The notes beneath the pieces were generated by a model that was not told where the DNA came from, did not search any database, and saw only the letters and a program-made list of their open reading frames with translations. The translations under genes were made by a program, and so were the position numbers. Shown piece after piece: positions 1 through 8,750 of a DNA stretch of 64,000 bases; position 1 is the stretch's first letter; each line of letters starts with the position of its first letter. Source of the DNA: Pseudomonas sp. LRP2-20 (GTDB lineage Bacteria > Pseudomonadota > Gammaproteobacteria > Pseudomonadales > Pseudomonadaceae); the NCBI RefSeq assembly GCF_024349685.1, contig NZ_AP025944.1, positions 3,540,001 through 3,604,000 of the forward strand. Reading direction: 5' to 3'.

Positions 1-1266
1 GGTGCCCATGCTCAGATGGTCCTCCTGCAGGCCGGAGGTGACGTAGTTGTCGATAACGGCCGGCTGTGCCAGCTGACGGTTTTCTGCACACAGCGAAGCG
101 GCCACATACTGGACAATCATCATGCCCGAGTTGACTCCCGGCTGGCTGACCAGGAAGGCCGGCAAGCCGCTGACCAACGGGTTGATCAGGCGATCGAGCC
201 GACGCTCGGCAATCGCCCCGATTTCGGCCACCGCAATCGCCAGCAAGTCGGCCGCCATGGCCACGGACTGGCCGTGCGGGTTGGCCTGGGACACCACCCG
301 ATAGGACTCGGGTGTACCCAGCAACATCGGGTTGTCGGTGGTGGAGTTGAGTTCGGTTTCGATCTGCCGCGCAGCGTGTGCCAGCTGGTCCCGCGCCGCG
401 CCATGAACCTGCGGGATCGAGCGAATGCTCAAGGCGTCCTGGGTGCGAATGCCGTGGCTGCTGGCAATGATTTCGCTGCCGTCGAGCAGGCGCCGCAGGT
501 TACTGCCCACACGCTGCATGCCGGGGTGCGGTTTCATCGCGATGATTTCAGGGTCGAAGGCGTCGAGCTGGCCACGCAGGGCCTCGAAGCTCATGGCGCC
601 TATGACGTCCGCCCATTGGCTCAAGCGCGTGGCGTCGTCCAGCGACAGGCAGCTCAGGCCGGTCATGCAAGGGGTACCGTTGACCAGGCACAGACCATCC
701 TTGGCCCCCAGCCTGAGCGGTGCCAGGCCAACCTCGTCCAAGGCTTGCTGCGCCGGGACGATCCGGCCGCGGTAGCTGACCTCGCCGACGCCCAAAAGGC
801 TGATGCTGATATGCGCCATGTGGGTCAGGTACCCCACCGAACCCTGCTGCGGGACCTGCGGGGTGATGTGCTGGTTGAGCAGGGTCAGCAGCGCCTCGAC
901 CACCTTGCGCTGAAGGCCGGAGCGGCCCTGGCAGAAATTGATGATCGCCGCGCACATGATCGCCCGGGTCTGTTCATCGGACAGCGCTGCGCCTACGCCG
1001 CAGGCATGGCTGAGCAACGTGTTGTGCGACAGCTGGCTGAGTTGTTCGTCCTGCAACGAGACATTGCACAAGGCGCCAAGCCCGGTGTTGACGCCATAGG
1101 CGCGCTCACCGCTGGAAACGATGCGCTGGACAATCGCCTGGGCATTCTCGATGCGCGCCCAGGCCGATGGGGCCAGCTCAAGCTTCGCCCCATGCCGCGC
1201 CACGGCCACCACGTCCTGCCAGCGAACAGGCGCGTCGGCGATGATGATTCTTTCGGCAAACGACAT
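1..1266 (-). CDS. Histidine ammonia-lyase (HutH) homologue lacking the MIO triad, 3' end outside window
   Basis: This is a member of the aromatic amino acid lyase family, 422 residues visible of about 500; the C-terminus runs off the window. The start is the ATG at 1264-1266, with AAGGA just upstream. Lyase landmarks are present: Tyr57 in YGVNTG, His87 in LLSHACG, Asn196 in LVNGT, TDNP, and Glu415 in LQEDH. The family normally has GSVG followed by ASG-DLAPLAHM, where ASG cyclises to the MIO electrophile. Here GSVG (142-145) is followed directly by YLTHMAHIS, so the triad is absent without disturbing the flanking alignment. The QDPYSLR motif reads QDALSIR (276-282), which also loses the catalytic Tyr280 equivalent. 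A normal ammonia-lyase reaction is therefore unlikely. The gene lies 12 nt downstream of an ABC ATPase gene and is probably co-transcribed with that transporter. Its function is unknown; ligand binding or another chemistry is possible. Confidence 0.85.
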   Translation of the reverse strand, partial: MSFAERIIIADAPVRWQDVVAVARHGAKLELAPSAWARIENAQAIVQRIVSSGERAYGVNTGLGALCNVSLQDEQLSQLSHNTLLSHACGVGAALSDEQTRAIMCAAIINFCQGRSGLQRKVVEALLTLLNQHITPQVPQQGSVGYLTHMAHISISLLGVGEVSYRGRIVPAQQALDEVGLAPLRLGAKDGLCLVNGTPCMTGLSCLSLDDATRLSQWADVIGAMSFEALRGQLDAFDPEIIAMKPHPGMQRVGSNLRRLLDGSEIIASSHGIRTQDALSIRSIPQVHGAARDQLAHAARQIETELNSTTDNPMLLGTPESYRVVSQANPHGQSVAMAADLLAIAVAEIGAIAERRLDRLINPLVSGLPAFLVSQPGVNSGMMIVQYVAASLCAENRQLAQPAVIDNYVTSGLQEDHLSMGT

Positions 1267-1278
1267 ACACGCGGTTCC

Positions 1279-2112
1279 TTAAAGCGAAGCTACGCGGCGC
1301 TGCACGAAACGATCTACGTATTCGTCCGCAGGCTGGTAGAGGATTTCTTTCGGCGTGCCGACCTGGATCAGGCGACCGTCCTTGAGAATGGCAATTCGGT
1401 TGCCGATACGCACGGCTTCGTCCAGGTCGTGCGTGATGAAGACGATAGTCTTGTGCAGGGTCTTCTGCAGTTCCAGCAACTGGTCCTGCATTTCGGCGCG
1501 AATCAGCGGGTCGAGGGCACTGAAGGCTTCGTCCATCAGGATGATGTCGGTGTCGGCAGCCAGAGCGCGGGCCAGGCCCACGCGCTGTCGCATACCACCC
1601 GACAACTGGTGCGGGTAGGATCTTTCGTAGCCCTTCAGGCCCACGGTATTGATCCAGTGCTGGGCTCGCTCGGCACACGTGGCCTTGCTCTCGCCACGGA
1701 CTTTCAGGCCATAGGCAACGTTGTCCAGCACGGTGCGGTGCGGCAACAGGCCGAAGCTCTGGAACACCATGCTGATCTTGTGCCGGCGAAATTCGCGCAG
1801 GGCCTGCATGTCGTATTGCAGGATGTCTTCGCCATCGACCAGGATCTCGCCGCTGGTCGGGTCGATCAGGCGGTTGAAGTGACGCACCAGGGTCGACTTG
1901 CCCGAGCCCGACAGCCCCATGATCACGAAGATCTCACCGCTGCCGATGGACAACGACAGATCGTTGACCCCGACCACGCAGCCGGTTTCTGCCAGGACCT
2001 GATCCTTGGCTTTGTTCTGGCGGATCAGTTGCAGGGCATCTTCGGCGCGCGCACCGAAGATCTTGAACACATGCTTGACTTCGATCTTGTTCATCATCTG
2101 CTTCGCGCTCAT
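1279..2112 (-). CDS. ABC transporter ATP-binding protein, glycine betaine/histidine (ProV/HutV) type
   Basis: This is the ATPase subunit of a quaternary-amine or histidine-type importer, 277 residues. The Walker A motif GLSGSGKST is at 66-74, the signature LSGGMRQR at 170-176 and Walker B DIILMDE at 189-195. E. coli ProV is about 400 residues because it carries C-terminal CBS domains; this protein stops before them, as HutV-like ATPases do, so osmotic gating is unlikely. The start codon overlaps the permease stop as ATGA at 2109-2112, which indicates translational coupling. It energises import of the ligand delivered by the binding protein encoded at 3036-4004. The downstream MIO-less HutH homologue suggests an aromatic or imidazole ligand, but this is inference. 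Confidence 0.92.
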   Translation of the reverse strand: MSAKQMMNKIEVKHVFKIFGARAEDALQLIRQNKAKDQVLAETGCVVGVNDLSLSIGSGEIFVIMGLSGSGKSTLVRHFNRLIDPTSGEILVDGEDILQYDMQALREFRRHKISMVFQSFGLLPHRTVLDNVAYGLKVRGESKATCAERAQHWINTVGLKGYERSYPHQLSGGMRQRVGLARALAADTDIILMDEAFSALDPLIRAEMQDQLLELQKTLHKTIVFITHDLDEAVRIGNRIAILKDGRLIQVGTPKEILYQPADEYVDRFVQRRVASL

Positions 2113-2960
2113 TTGCCCACCCCATGCCGTGACCGGCCATAGGCCTGGGTAATGCGGTCGATCACAACCGCCAGAATCACAATGGCCAGGCCCGCTTCGA
2201 GGCCGCGGCCCACGTTCAGGGTCTGAATGCCGACCAGCACGTCTTCACCCAGACCCCGGGCGCCGATCATCGACGCGATGACCACCATCGACAGGGCCAT
2301 CATGGTGGTCTGGTTGATGCCGGCCATGATGCTCGGCAACGCCAGTGGCAGTTGCACGCCGAACAGTTGCTGCAGGCGATTGGCACCGAAGGCATTGATT
2401 GCCTCCATGACCTCGCCATCCACCTGGCGAATGCCCAGGTCGGTCAGGCGAATCAGCGGCGGCGCGGCATAGATGACGGTGGCAAAGATCGCCGGCACCT
2501 TGCCCAGGCCGAACAGCATCAGTACCGGAATCAGGTACACGAAGCTGGGCATGGTCTGCATGATGTCGAGCAGCGGCATCAACACCGCCCGCAGGCGATC
2601 GTTGCGCGCCGACAGGATGCCCAGTGGAATGCCGACCAGGACCGATATCAGGGTGGCCACCAGCATCAGCGCCAAGGTCTGCATCAGCTTGTCCCACAGG
2701 CCTACCGCGCCGACCAGGAACAGCAGGCCGACGATCACCGCCGTGGTCGCGACCTTACGGGTGGCATGCCAGGCAACCCCCGCGACAATGGCCAGCATCA
2801 GCCACCAGGGTGTGGCGCGCAGCAGGCCTTCGAGGTTGACGATGGCCCACAACAGGGTGTCGGAGATGTGCCGGAACACGTCACCGTAGTTGCTTACCAG
2901 CGCATCGACCCAACCATTGACCCAGTCGGCAATGGAAAACGTGAAGTTTTTGGGAAACAT
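2109..2960 (-). CDS. ABC transporter permease, ProW/HutW type
   Basis: Inner-membrane permease of 283 residues with several hydrophobic helices between about residues 40 and 265. The EAA-type loop that contacts the ATPase is seen around the segment [15 protein letters not shown]. Length and layout match ProW/OpuAB/HutW-type permeases that work as homodimers with a ProV-type ATPase. It is the second gene of the minus-strand set binding protein, permease, ATPase, HutH homologue. There is a 75-nt gap after the binding-protein gene and a 4-nt overlap with the ATPase gene. The ligand cannot be read from the sequence. Confidence 0.92.
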   Translation of the reverse strand: MFPKNFTFSIADWVNGWVDALVSNYGDVFRHISDTLLWAIVNLEGLLRATPWWLMLAIVAGVAWHATRKVATTAVIVGLLFLVGAVGLWDKLMQTLALMLVATLISVLVGIPLGILSARNDRLRAVLMPLLDIMQTMPSFVYLIPVLMLFGLGKVPAIFATVIYAAPPLIRLTDLGIRQVDGEVMEAINAFGANRLQQLFGVQLPLALPSIMAGINQTTMMALSMVVIASMIGARGLGEDVLVGIQTLNVGRGLEAGLAIVILAVVIDRITQAYGRSRHGVGK

Positions 2961-3035
2961 GGAATTCTCTCGAGCAAGTGCAGGAAGCGGACGGTCGTGT
3001 GGCGTGTCCGGCAGGCGCCGGGCGCGCCCGCACGC

Positions 3036-4004
3036 TCAGAGTGCCGCGTCGACCTTTTTGGCTGCGTCTTCGCTGACCCAGCTGTGCCAGACTTCGGGGT
3101 GTTCCTTGAGGAACAACCTGGCCAGGTCCGGTGATTCGATGCGCTCTTTGCTCATGCGCGCCAGGTTCTGGTTCAGCAGATCGATCGGCAGGTTGACCTT
3201 TTCCAGTACTGCCACCAGTTCCGGCGCCTGCTCGTGGAAGGCCTTCGACACCCCCACCTTGATGGCCACGGATTTATCTACACCTGGCTGCTCGTCCAGC
3301 TTGACCAGGTCGGCCTGGCCCATCAGCGGCGTCGGCGACCAGTAATAGAACAGGATCGGCTCGCCACGCTTGTAGCTCGACAGAACGGCGGCATCCAGTG
3401 CCGGGCCGGTACCCGGGCGGAAGTTGGTGTAGGTGTTCTCCAGGCCGTAGCGCTTGAGCATCTCGCTGTTGTCCAGCTCGCAGGTCCAGCCAGCCGGGCA
3501 ATTGTAGAAACGCCCCTTGTCCGGTTCTTCCGGGTCCTTGAATACCTGGGCGTATTGCCCCAGGTCGGCGATGCGCTTGAGGTTCGGTGCCTTGGCTTCG
3601 AGTTTGCGCTTGGCATCGCCTTCGATCACATAACGTGGCACATACCAGCCTTCGACCGCGCCAACCACGGGCGAGCCGACGCCAACGACCTTGCCGGCCG
3701 CCGCAGCCTTGTTCCAGACCTCGCTGCGCCCTACCCATTCTTCGGCAAACACCTGGATATCATTGCTGCTCAGGGCGTTTTCCATGGAGATGGAGTTACC
3801 CGGCAGGCTATCGGTCTCGCAGCCATAACCATTCTTCAGCACGAACTGCATCACATCAGTGAGCAGCATCCCGCTTTCCCAGTTCAAACCAGCAAATTTC
3901 ACCGGTTTGCCCGATTCGCACCAACCGGCCGCCTGGCTGACGCCGGCGGTCGCCAGCAGGCCGATTGAAAGTGTCGTGGTCAGCAGAGCCTTTGTAATTG
4001 TCAT
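3036..4004 (-). CDS. Periplasmic substrate-binding protein, glycine betaine/proline/histidine (ProX/HutX) family
   Basis: Secreted binding protein of 322 residues. The N-terminus MTITKALLTTTLSIGLLATA, ending at a SQAA cleavage site, is a clear signal peptide. The start ATG at 4002-4004 has GGGAG about 8 nt upstream; the open frame continues further upstream, but that part is antisense to the LysR gene and is not credible. The body fits the OpuAC-type fold, with Trp- and Tyr-rich segments such as FYNCPAGWTCEL and ILFYYWSPTP that could form an aromatic cage. It should deliver ligand to the permease and ATPase encoded downstream. The divergent LysR gene at 4179 probably regulates the operon. Confidence 0.9.
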   Translation of the reverse strand: MTITKALLTTTLSIGLLATAGVSQAAGWCESGKPVKFAGLNWESGMLLTDVMQFVLKNGYGCETDSLPGNSISMENALSSNDIQVFAEEWVGRSEVWNKAAAAGKVVGVGSPVVGAVEGWYVPRYVIEGDAKRKLEAKAPNLKRIADLGQYAQVFKDPEEPDKGRFYNCPAGWTCELDNSEMLKRYGLENTYTNFRPGTGPALDAAVLSSYKRGEPILFYYWSPTPLMGQADLVKLDEQPGVDKSVAIKVGVSKAFHEQAPELVAVLEKVNLPIDLLNQNLARMSKERIESPDLARLFLKEHPEVWHSWVSEDAAKKVDAAL

Positions 4005-4178
4005 TGTGACGCTCCCAAACAAGAACATTGATTGCAGTATTCGAGGGCATCCGGCCCAAAGAGGGACGCCAGGCTGGCTGGCGCGCCTTGCCTTGGTGAG
4101 CACTGCGCAGGAGAAATATTTCACAATGTAAAAAAAGGATAAAATAATAAGTCCTGATGCATCACAACGGAAAAACCT

Positions 4179-5093
4179 ATGAAGTTCACATTGCGCCAAC
4201 TTCGCTATGCGCTCGCAGCGGCCAAGCACGGCAACCTGACCACGGCGGCCATGGAGCTTCATGTTTCCCAACCCTCCATCTCGGCGGCCATCACCGAACT
4301 GGAGGAGGTGCTGGGGCAATCGATTTTCATCCGCCAACGTGGCCTGGGCATCTCGCTGACCCCCTTCGGCCGTACCGTCATGGTCCAGGCCCGGCGCGTG
4401 CTGGCAGAGGCGCAGACCTTCGCCGAGATCCATGCCAATGCAGGCGAGTGTGTGGGCGAACTGGTGGTCGGGTGTTTCGAGGACCTTGCGCCCTATTGCC
4501 TCCCACAAATCGTGCGACGGCTGCAAGCGTCCTACCCAAAAGTCACTGTCGATATGCGCGATGGCAGCTTCGAGTATGTTGGCAAGCGGCTGAGTGAGGG
4601 AGCGATAGAGCTGGCGATCACCTACGATCTGGGTTTGCCGCCGAACACTCAATGCACTCAGCTGTGCCAGCTGACCGCTCAGGTCCTGCTGGCGGCCGAC
4701 CACCCGTTGGCCAAGGCGTCGCGCGTCAGCCTCAAGGCACTTTCCGAATACACCTTGGTGGTCACCGATCAGGTTCACAGCTGGCAGCATGTGCTGGACC
4801 TGTTCAGCTTCTATGACCTTGCACCCGCCGCTGTGCACCGTGTGCGCACATTCGAACTGCAGCGCAGCCTGGTCGCCAATGGGTTTGGCGTGGCGTTGAT
4901 CTACACCCGGCCATTTGGTGACCGCAGTTATGACGGCCAAGCGCTGGTCTGTCGCCCGACCGAAGAGAAACTGCCCACCCACAGCATCGTGCTGGCGCAA
5001 GACCTGCGCTATCCGCTGACGCCGTCGGCCGAGGCGTTCAAGGAACTGGCGGTGGCCTGGTTTGCGGAAAGACCGTCGTTTGCATCCGAGTGA
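4179..5093 (+). CDS. LysR-family transcriptional regulator (divergent from ABC/HutH-like operon)
   Basis: LysR-type regulator of 304 residues, the usual family length. The N-terminal winged helix-turn-helix is residues 1-60 (LRQLRYALAAAKHGNLTTAA, then HVSQPSISAAITELE), followed by a periplasmic-binding-like effector domain from about residue 90. It is transcribed away from the binding-protein gene at 4004. The 174-nt AT-rich spacer holds both promoters and presumably the operator. This is the classic LysR arrangement and suggests that it controls the transporter and the HutH homologue. Its ligand is unknown. The next gene, pcaI, has its own PcaR-type site, so pcaIJ is probably not its target. 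Confidence 0.92.
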   Translation: MKFTLRQLRYALAAAKHGNLTTAAMELHVSQPSISAAITELEEVLGQSIFIRQRGLGISLTPFGRTVMVQARRVLAEAQTFAEIHANAGECVGELVVGCFEDLAPYCLPQIVRRLQASYPKVTVDMRDGSFEYVGKRLSEGAIELAITYDLGLPPNTQCTQLCQLTAQVLLAADHPLAKASRVSLKALSEYTLVVTDQVHSWQHVLDLFSFYDLAPAAVHRVRTFELQRSLVANGFGVALIYTRPFGDRSYDGQALVCRPTEEKLPTHSIVLAQDLRYPLTPSAEAFKELAVAWFAERPSFASE

Positions 5094-5114
5094 GCGGCCA
5101 TGACCTGAGCCGCT
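5093..5114 (+). terminator. Weak hairpin after the LysR gene
   Basis: AGCGGC and GCCGCT pair around a 10-nt loop just past the LysR stop codon, followed by TATAAA rather than a T-run. It may attenuate read-through into pcaIJ. Only the inverted repeat is seen; terminator function is inferred. Confidence 0.4.
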
Positions 5115-5130
5115 TATAAATCGCACAACA

Positions 5131-5145
5131 GTTCGGTAATCGCAC
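5131..5145 (+). promoter_or_regulatory. PcaR-type operator upstream of pcaIJ
   Basis: GTTCGGTAATCGCAC differs at one base from the P. putida PcaR site as I recall it (GTTCGATAATCGCAC). A partial direct repeat, ATAAATCGCAC, lies at 5116-5126. PcaR is an IclR-family activator that responds to 3-oxoadipate. The site lies about 150 nt before the pcaI start codon, so a leader of some length is expected. No pcaR gene was recognised in this window. Confidence 0.75.
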
Positions 5146-5293
5146 AAATTCCGCTCGGGCCCCTCTACTGTTGCCCAGTCTTGCGGCACGCTATAGGCAA
5201 GTCAGCACATAACTCAAAGCGCTGAATGGCCCCACCGCGTCAGCACGCGGCCAGGTCGACAATCCATACTCCAGGAAGAACCAGGAGCTCGCT

Positions 5294-5989
5294 GTGATCA
5301 ATAAAACGTTTGAGTCCATCGCCAGCGCGGTGGAAGGGATTACCGACGGTTCGACCATCATGGTCGGCGGCTTCGGCACTGCCGGCATGCCATCTGAGCT
5401 CATTGATGGGCTGATCGCCACCGGTGCCCGCGACCTGACCATCATCAGCAACAACGCCGGCAACGGCGAGATCGGCCTGGCCGCTCTGCTGATGGCCGGC
5501 AGCGTGCGCAAGGTAATCTGCTCCTTCCCGCGTCAGTCTGACTCCTACGTCTTCGACGAACTGTACCGGGCCGGCAAGATCGAACTGGAAGTCGTACCGC
5601 AAGGCAACCTGGCCGAGCGTATCCGCGCCGCAGGTTCGGGCATCGGTGCGTTCTTCTCGCCGACCGGCTACGGCACCCTGCTGGCCGAAGGCAAGGAAAC
5701 CCGTGAGATCGACGGCCGCCAGTACGTGCTGGAAATGCCGCTGCACGCCGACTTCGCGCTGATCAAGGCGCACAAGGGTGACCGCTGGGGCAACCTGGTC
5801 TACCGCAAGGCCGCGCGCAACTTCGGCCCGATCATGGCCATGGCCGCCAAGACCGCCATCGCCCAGGTCGACCAGATCGTCGAACTCGGTGAGCTGGACC
5901 CGGAACACATCATCACCCCGGGTATCTTCGTCCAGCGCGTGGTCGCCGTTTCCGGCGCTGCCGCTTCTTCGATCGCCAACGCTGTCTGA
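5294..5989 (+). CDS. pcaI: 3-oxoadipate CoA-transferase, alpha subunit
   Basis: The alpha subunit of 3-oxoadipate:succinyl-CoA transferase has 231 residues. With PcaJ it activates 3-oxoadipate with succinyl-CoA, the penultimate step of the protocatechuate and catechol branches of the 3-oxoadipate pathway. Family motifs are the N-terminal loop VGGFGTAGMPSELI, the NNAGNGEIGLAAL segment and SFPRQSDSYVFDELY. The start is a GTG at 5294 with AGGAG about 8 nt upstream; this frame opens with INKTFESIASAVEGI, the usual PcaI N-terminus. It is followed after 8 nt by pcaJ. Regulation by PcaR is suggested by the box at 5131. No other pca gene is present here. Confidence 0.95.
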   Translation: MINKTFESIASAVEGITDGSTIMVGGFGTAGMPSELIDGLIATGARDLTIISNNAGNGEIGLAALLMAGSVRKVICSFPRQSDSYVFDELYRAGKIELEVVPQGNLAERIRAAGSGIGAFFSPTGYGTLLAEGKETREIDGRQYVLEMPLHADFALIKAHKGDRWGNLVYRKAARNFGPIMAMAAKTAIAQVDQIVELGELDPEHIITPGIFVQRVVAVSGAAASSIANAV

Positions 5990-5997
5990 GGCCTGCC

Positions 5998-6639
5998 ATG
6001 ACCATCACCAAAAAGCTCTCCCGCACCGAGATGGCCCAGCGCGTGGCCGCGGACATCCAGGAAGGCGCATACGTCAACCTGGGCATCGGCGCACCAACCC
6101 TGGTGGCCAACTACCTGGGCGACAAGGAAGTGTTCCTGCACAGCGAGAACGGCCTGCTGGGCATGGGCCCAAGCCCCGCGCCAGGCGAGGAAGACGATGA
6201 CCTGATCAACGCCGGCAAGCAACACGTGACCCTGCTCACCGGCGGTGCCTACTTCCACCACGCCGACTCGTTCTCGATGATGCGTGGCGGCCATCTGGAC
6301 ATCGCCGTACTGGGCGCCTTCCAGGTATCGGTCAAGGGCGACCTGGCCAACTGGCACACAGGTGCCGAAGGTTCGATCCCCGCCGTGGGCGGCGCGATGG
6401 ACCTGGCCACTGGCGCCCGCCAGGTGTTCGTGATGATGGACCACCTGACCAAGTCCGGCGAAAGCAAGCTGGTGCCCGAGTGCACCTACCCGCTGACCGG
6501 CATCGGTTGCGTCAGCCGTATCTACACCGACCTGGCCGTGCTGGAAGTCACCGCCGATGGCCTGAAAGTGGTTGAGATCTGCGCTGATATCGACTTCGAC
6601 GAATTGCAGAAGCTCAGTGGCGTGCCGCTGATCAAGTGA
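5998..6639 (+). CDS. pcaJ: 3-oxoadipate CoA-transferase, beta subunit
   Basis: The beta subunit, 213 residues, carries the catalytic glutamate. This is the Glu of SENGLLGMGP near residue 51, which forms the glutamyl-CoA thioester in family I CoA-transferases. GIGAPTLVANYL and the later GAEGSIPAVGGAMDLA segment are also typical. It begins 8 nt after pcaI and forms the heteromer with it. The product, 3-oxoadipyl-CoA, needs a thiolase (PcaF) that is not in the window. Aromatic breakdown from the locus at 30113-47249 could feed this step, but nothing in the sequence shows that directly. Confidence 0.95.
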   Translation: MTITKKLSRTEMAQRVAADIQEGAYVNLGIGAPTLVANYLGDKEVFLHSENGLLGMGPSPAPGEEDDDLINAGKQHVTLLTGGAYFHHADSFSMMRGGHLDIAVLGAFQVSVKGDLANWHTGAEGSIPAVGGAMDLATGARQVFVMMDHLTKSGESKLVPECTYPLTGIGCVSRIYTDLAVLEVTADGLKVVEICADIDFDELQKLSGVPLIK

Positions 6640-6711
6640 TCCGCGTTACCGGACCGAACGGCGCACGGGTACCACGATCATTGCGCTGAGCGGTCCGGGT
6701 TTACCGACGCC

Positions 6712-6729
6712 AGCGGCCGCAAGGCCGCT
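6712..6729. terminator. Hairpin between pcaJ and the IclR gene
   Basis: AGCGGCC and GGCCGCT form a perfect 7-bp stem around a GCAA tetraloop in the 120-nt gap between the convergent pcaJ and IclR genes. There is no strong T-run on either strand. A bidirectional terminator is the likely role. Confidence 0.5.
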
Positions 6730-6759
6730 ATCGCGCCCCGCCCCCCGACTTGCTGGTGG

Positions 6760-7479
6760 TTACAGCTTCTCAAGCGCCGGCAAGCCCTCTGCGGCCTTGC
6801 AGCCAAGGCTGCGCATCAGGTCACGCGTAGCCTCGAAGAAGATGTCGTTGAAGGCCTCGGCACATTCCGGGGTGAGCCGGCTGGAAGGGCCGGAAAGCAC
6901 CAGTGCACCGACCAGTTCATCGCCAGCACCATACACGGGAAAGGCCACCGATGCGGCATGCGGGTCTGTGGCCCCCATCGAGAAAAACGGCCGGCGCATG
7001 GCGATACCGTTCGCATAAGGCGCGCGCAAAGCCTGGGCGCCAGCGGCGTCGTCCATCGGTCGCATGTCACCAGGTTGAACGTGCATGCGCAGGCGATGAG
7101 GTGAGTTGACTCGATACTGGCACATCCGGTAAGCGCCGTGGCGTACGTAGAACGAAGCGGTCTCGCCAGTACGCTCTGCCAACAGATGCAGCCGGGGCAT
7201 CACATGACGCTCCAGATCGATGCCTTCCTCATAGACCGCATTGAGCCGCATGACCTCGCTGGCCAGTTGGTAGCGCCCGTCTGCCATGCGATTGACAAAA
7301 CCATGATTCTCCAGCGAGACCATCAGACGCATGATGGTACTTTTGATCAGTCCGGTACGCTCGACAAGCTCCACAAGGGTCAAAGACGTGTCCCCTACCT
7401 GGAACGCAGAGAGCACTGTCAGCACGCGATCAGCCGAAGCCACGCCATTCACCGCAGGACGCGGCCGAACATTAACCAT
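6760..7479 (-). CDS. IclR-family transcriptional regulator
   Basis: IclR-type regulator of 239 residues. The N-terminal winged helix-turn-helix spans about residues 14-75 (VLTVLSAFQVGDTSLTLVEL, then TGLIKSTIMRLMVSLENHGF). An IclR effector domain follows, with RHGAYRMCQYRVNSPHRLR and a C-terminal VGALVLSGPSSRLT. The start ATG at 7477-7479 is preceded by GAGGA. It sits immediately downstream, on the same strand, of the amidohydrolase/porin/ABC operon, although a 228-nt gap suggests its own promoter. It is the best candidate to bind the 14-bp motif shared by the promoters at 12870, 12975, 17396 and 17479. This assignment is inferred from location. Confidence 0.9.
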   Translation of the reverse strand: MVNVRPRPAVNGVASADRVLTVLSAFQVGDTSLTLVELVERTGLIKSTIMRLMVSLENHGFVNRMADGRYQLASEVMRLNAVYEEGIDLERHVMPRLHLLAERTGETASFYVRHGAYRMCQYRVNSPHRLRMHVQPGDMRPMDDAAGAQALRAPYANGIAMRRPFFSMGATDPHAASVAFPVYGAGDELVGALVLSGPSSRLTPECAEAFNDIFFEATRDLMRSLGCKAAEGLPALEKL

Positions 7480-7707
7480 CAGTAGGTCCTCACCTTTGAA
7501 ATGCCCAAGTCTTTGTCAGGGCCAAGAAAATCATTATCTGCCAATGCCCTGGCAACCGCCATCATGCCAGCAATAGCCGATGCGGCACCATCATCGTTGA
7601 AGGTGAAGTGTCTTGAGCACAAGTGCAGCCGGCCAGCCATCACGCCGACCGGCCAGGAACAGGGCTTGCTCAAGTGGTGATGCTGAGCTCACCCGGCGCC
7701 ATGCTCG

Positions 7708-8730
7708 TCATCCCTCGATCCTGTAGGTTTCCCGGGCAGTACCGCTGAACAGGCGATCCTTGTCAGCCTCGGCGAAGTCTGCGACCACACGCTTGAACGC
7801 GTTCCACAGCACACCGTAGCCAAACATGCCCTTGTCGACCGGGAAGTTGCTTTCGAACAGGCAGCGCTGTGCACCAAAGCAGTCTATCGCCTGCAGCAGG
7901 TACGGCCGCCACACAGCAGCCAGCGCGGCCGAGCCTGGTGGCCGGGAGGCGACATGGTGATCGAAACCTGCCACTTTCATCCCCAGCCCTCCCAGCTTCA
8001 AGCGAACGTTGGCACATTGCGCCAGTTGGCGAAGGTCAGCCGACCAGCGCGCGAATACCGCATCGCGCTGGCCGGCATACGGCCCTGCACCCAGCGGCCC
8101 GCCGAGATGGTCGACAACGATGAGCAGCTCCGGAAACGTGCGGGCTACCTCAAGCACCTCACCCAACTGGGTATGGTAGGCCCAGATATCCAGCACCAAC
8201 CCACGCCGCTGAAGCTGGACGAGCCCTCGGTGGAATGCCGGCTCCAGCAGAATGCCCGGCGGTGGCGGCCGGGGGTTGGAGATCAGCCGCGGGTCCGCAT
8301 GCCAGGCCGTGGTATTGCGAATCCCGCGCAGACGCGGGCCAGCGCGCTGGAGCATCTCGTCGAGCACCGGCGCCACGGCGTCGCCCAGCAGCAGGTTGGC
8401 ACCGCCGACGATGGCCGCGCACAACCGCAGCTCCCCCAGCACGCCGCTGGCACTGTACGCCGCCACACCGTTGGCATACTCGACCTCGCCCACCGCCTGA
8501 AACGGCTCCGGGCGGTCGACGGCAAGCATCGAACGGCATTGGACATACACCGAGGCGACCAGCCGATGGCCGCAGGCGATGTCGGCCAGATAATCCTCGG
8601 CGAGATAGCGCTGGCCGGGCCGGTCCCACAGGTGATGGTGGGCATCAATGATGGCGCGGTTGGGGTCCAGGGGCGCTTCACTCACCTGGGCGAGCCACTG
8701 TGGTCGGACCGGGGCGTGGGGAGCATGCAT
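7708..8730 (-). CDS. Amidohydrolase-2 (COG3618) metal-dependent hydrolase, probable lactonase
   Basis: TIM-barrel hydrolase of 340 residues in the family that includes 2-pyrone-4,6-dicarboxylate lactonase, 4-sulfomuconolactone hydrolase and sugar-acid lactonases. The N-terminal DAHHHLWD supplies the HxH metal site; VVDHLG, LKLGGLG and FESNFPVDK follow as in the family, the last holding the catalytic Asp. I chose the ATG at 8730 because AGGAG lies 6 nt upstream; a TTG at 8754 overlaps the porin stop but has no clear ribosome site of its own. It is the last gene of the operon ABC transporter, OprD porin, amidohydrolase, which suggests that the imported compound is a lactone or becomes one. The exact substrate is unknown. 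Confidence 0.85.
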   Translation of the reverse strand: MHAPHAPVRPQWLAQVSEAPLDPNRAIIDAHHHLWDRPGQRYLAEDYLADIACGHRLVASVYVQCRSMLAVDRPEPFQAVGEVEYANGVAAYSASGVLGELRLCAAIVGGANLLLGDAVAPVLDEMLQRAGPRLRGIRNTTAWHADPRLISNPRPPPPGILLEPAFHRGLVQLQRRGLVLDIWAYHTQLGEVLEVARTFPELLIVVDHLGGPLGAGPYAGQRDAVFARWSADLRQLAQCANVRLKLGGLGMKVAGFDHHVASRPPGSAALAAVWRPYLLQAIDCFGAQRCLFESNFPVDKGMFGYGVLWNAFKRVVADFAEADKDRLFSGTARETYRIEG

Positions 8731-8750
8731 GGTCGGCTCCTGCTGCTGGC

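Noticed and set aside
16..2142. A 708-codon open frame on the plus strand
   Set aside because: It is antisense to the HutH homologue and ABC genes, shows no domain, and its composition (His, Gln, Arg, Asp rich) is typical of shadow frames in GC-rich DNA.
4005..5189. N-terminal extension of the substrate-binding protein frame
   Set aside because: The extension runs antisense through the LysR gene and precedes a clear signal peptide with its own ribosome site at 4004.
7479..7673. A 64-codon minus-strand frame just before the IclR gene
   Set aside because: It has no good ribosome site, no recognisable motif, and lies in the probable IclR promoter; it could be a remnant but there is no support.
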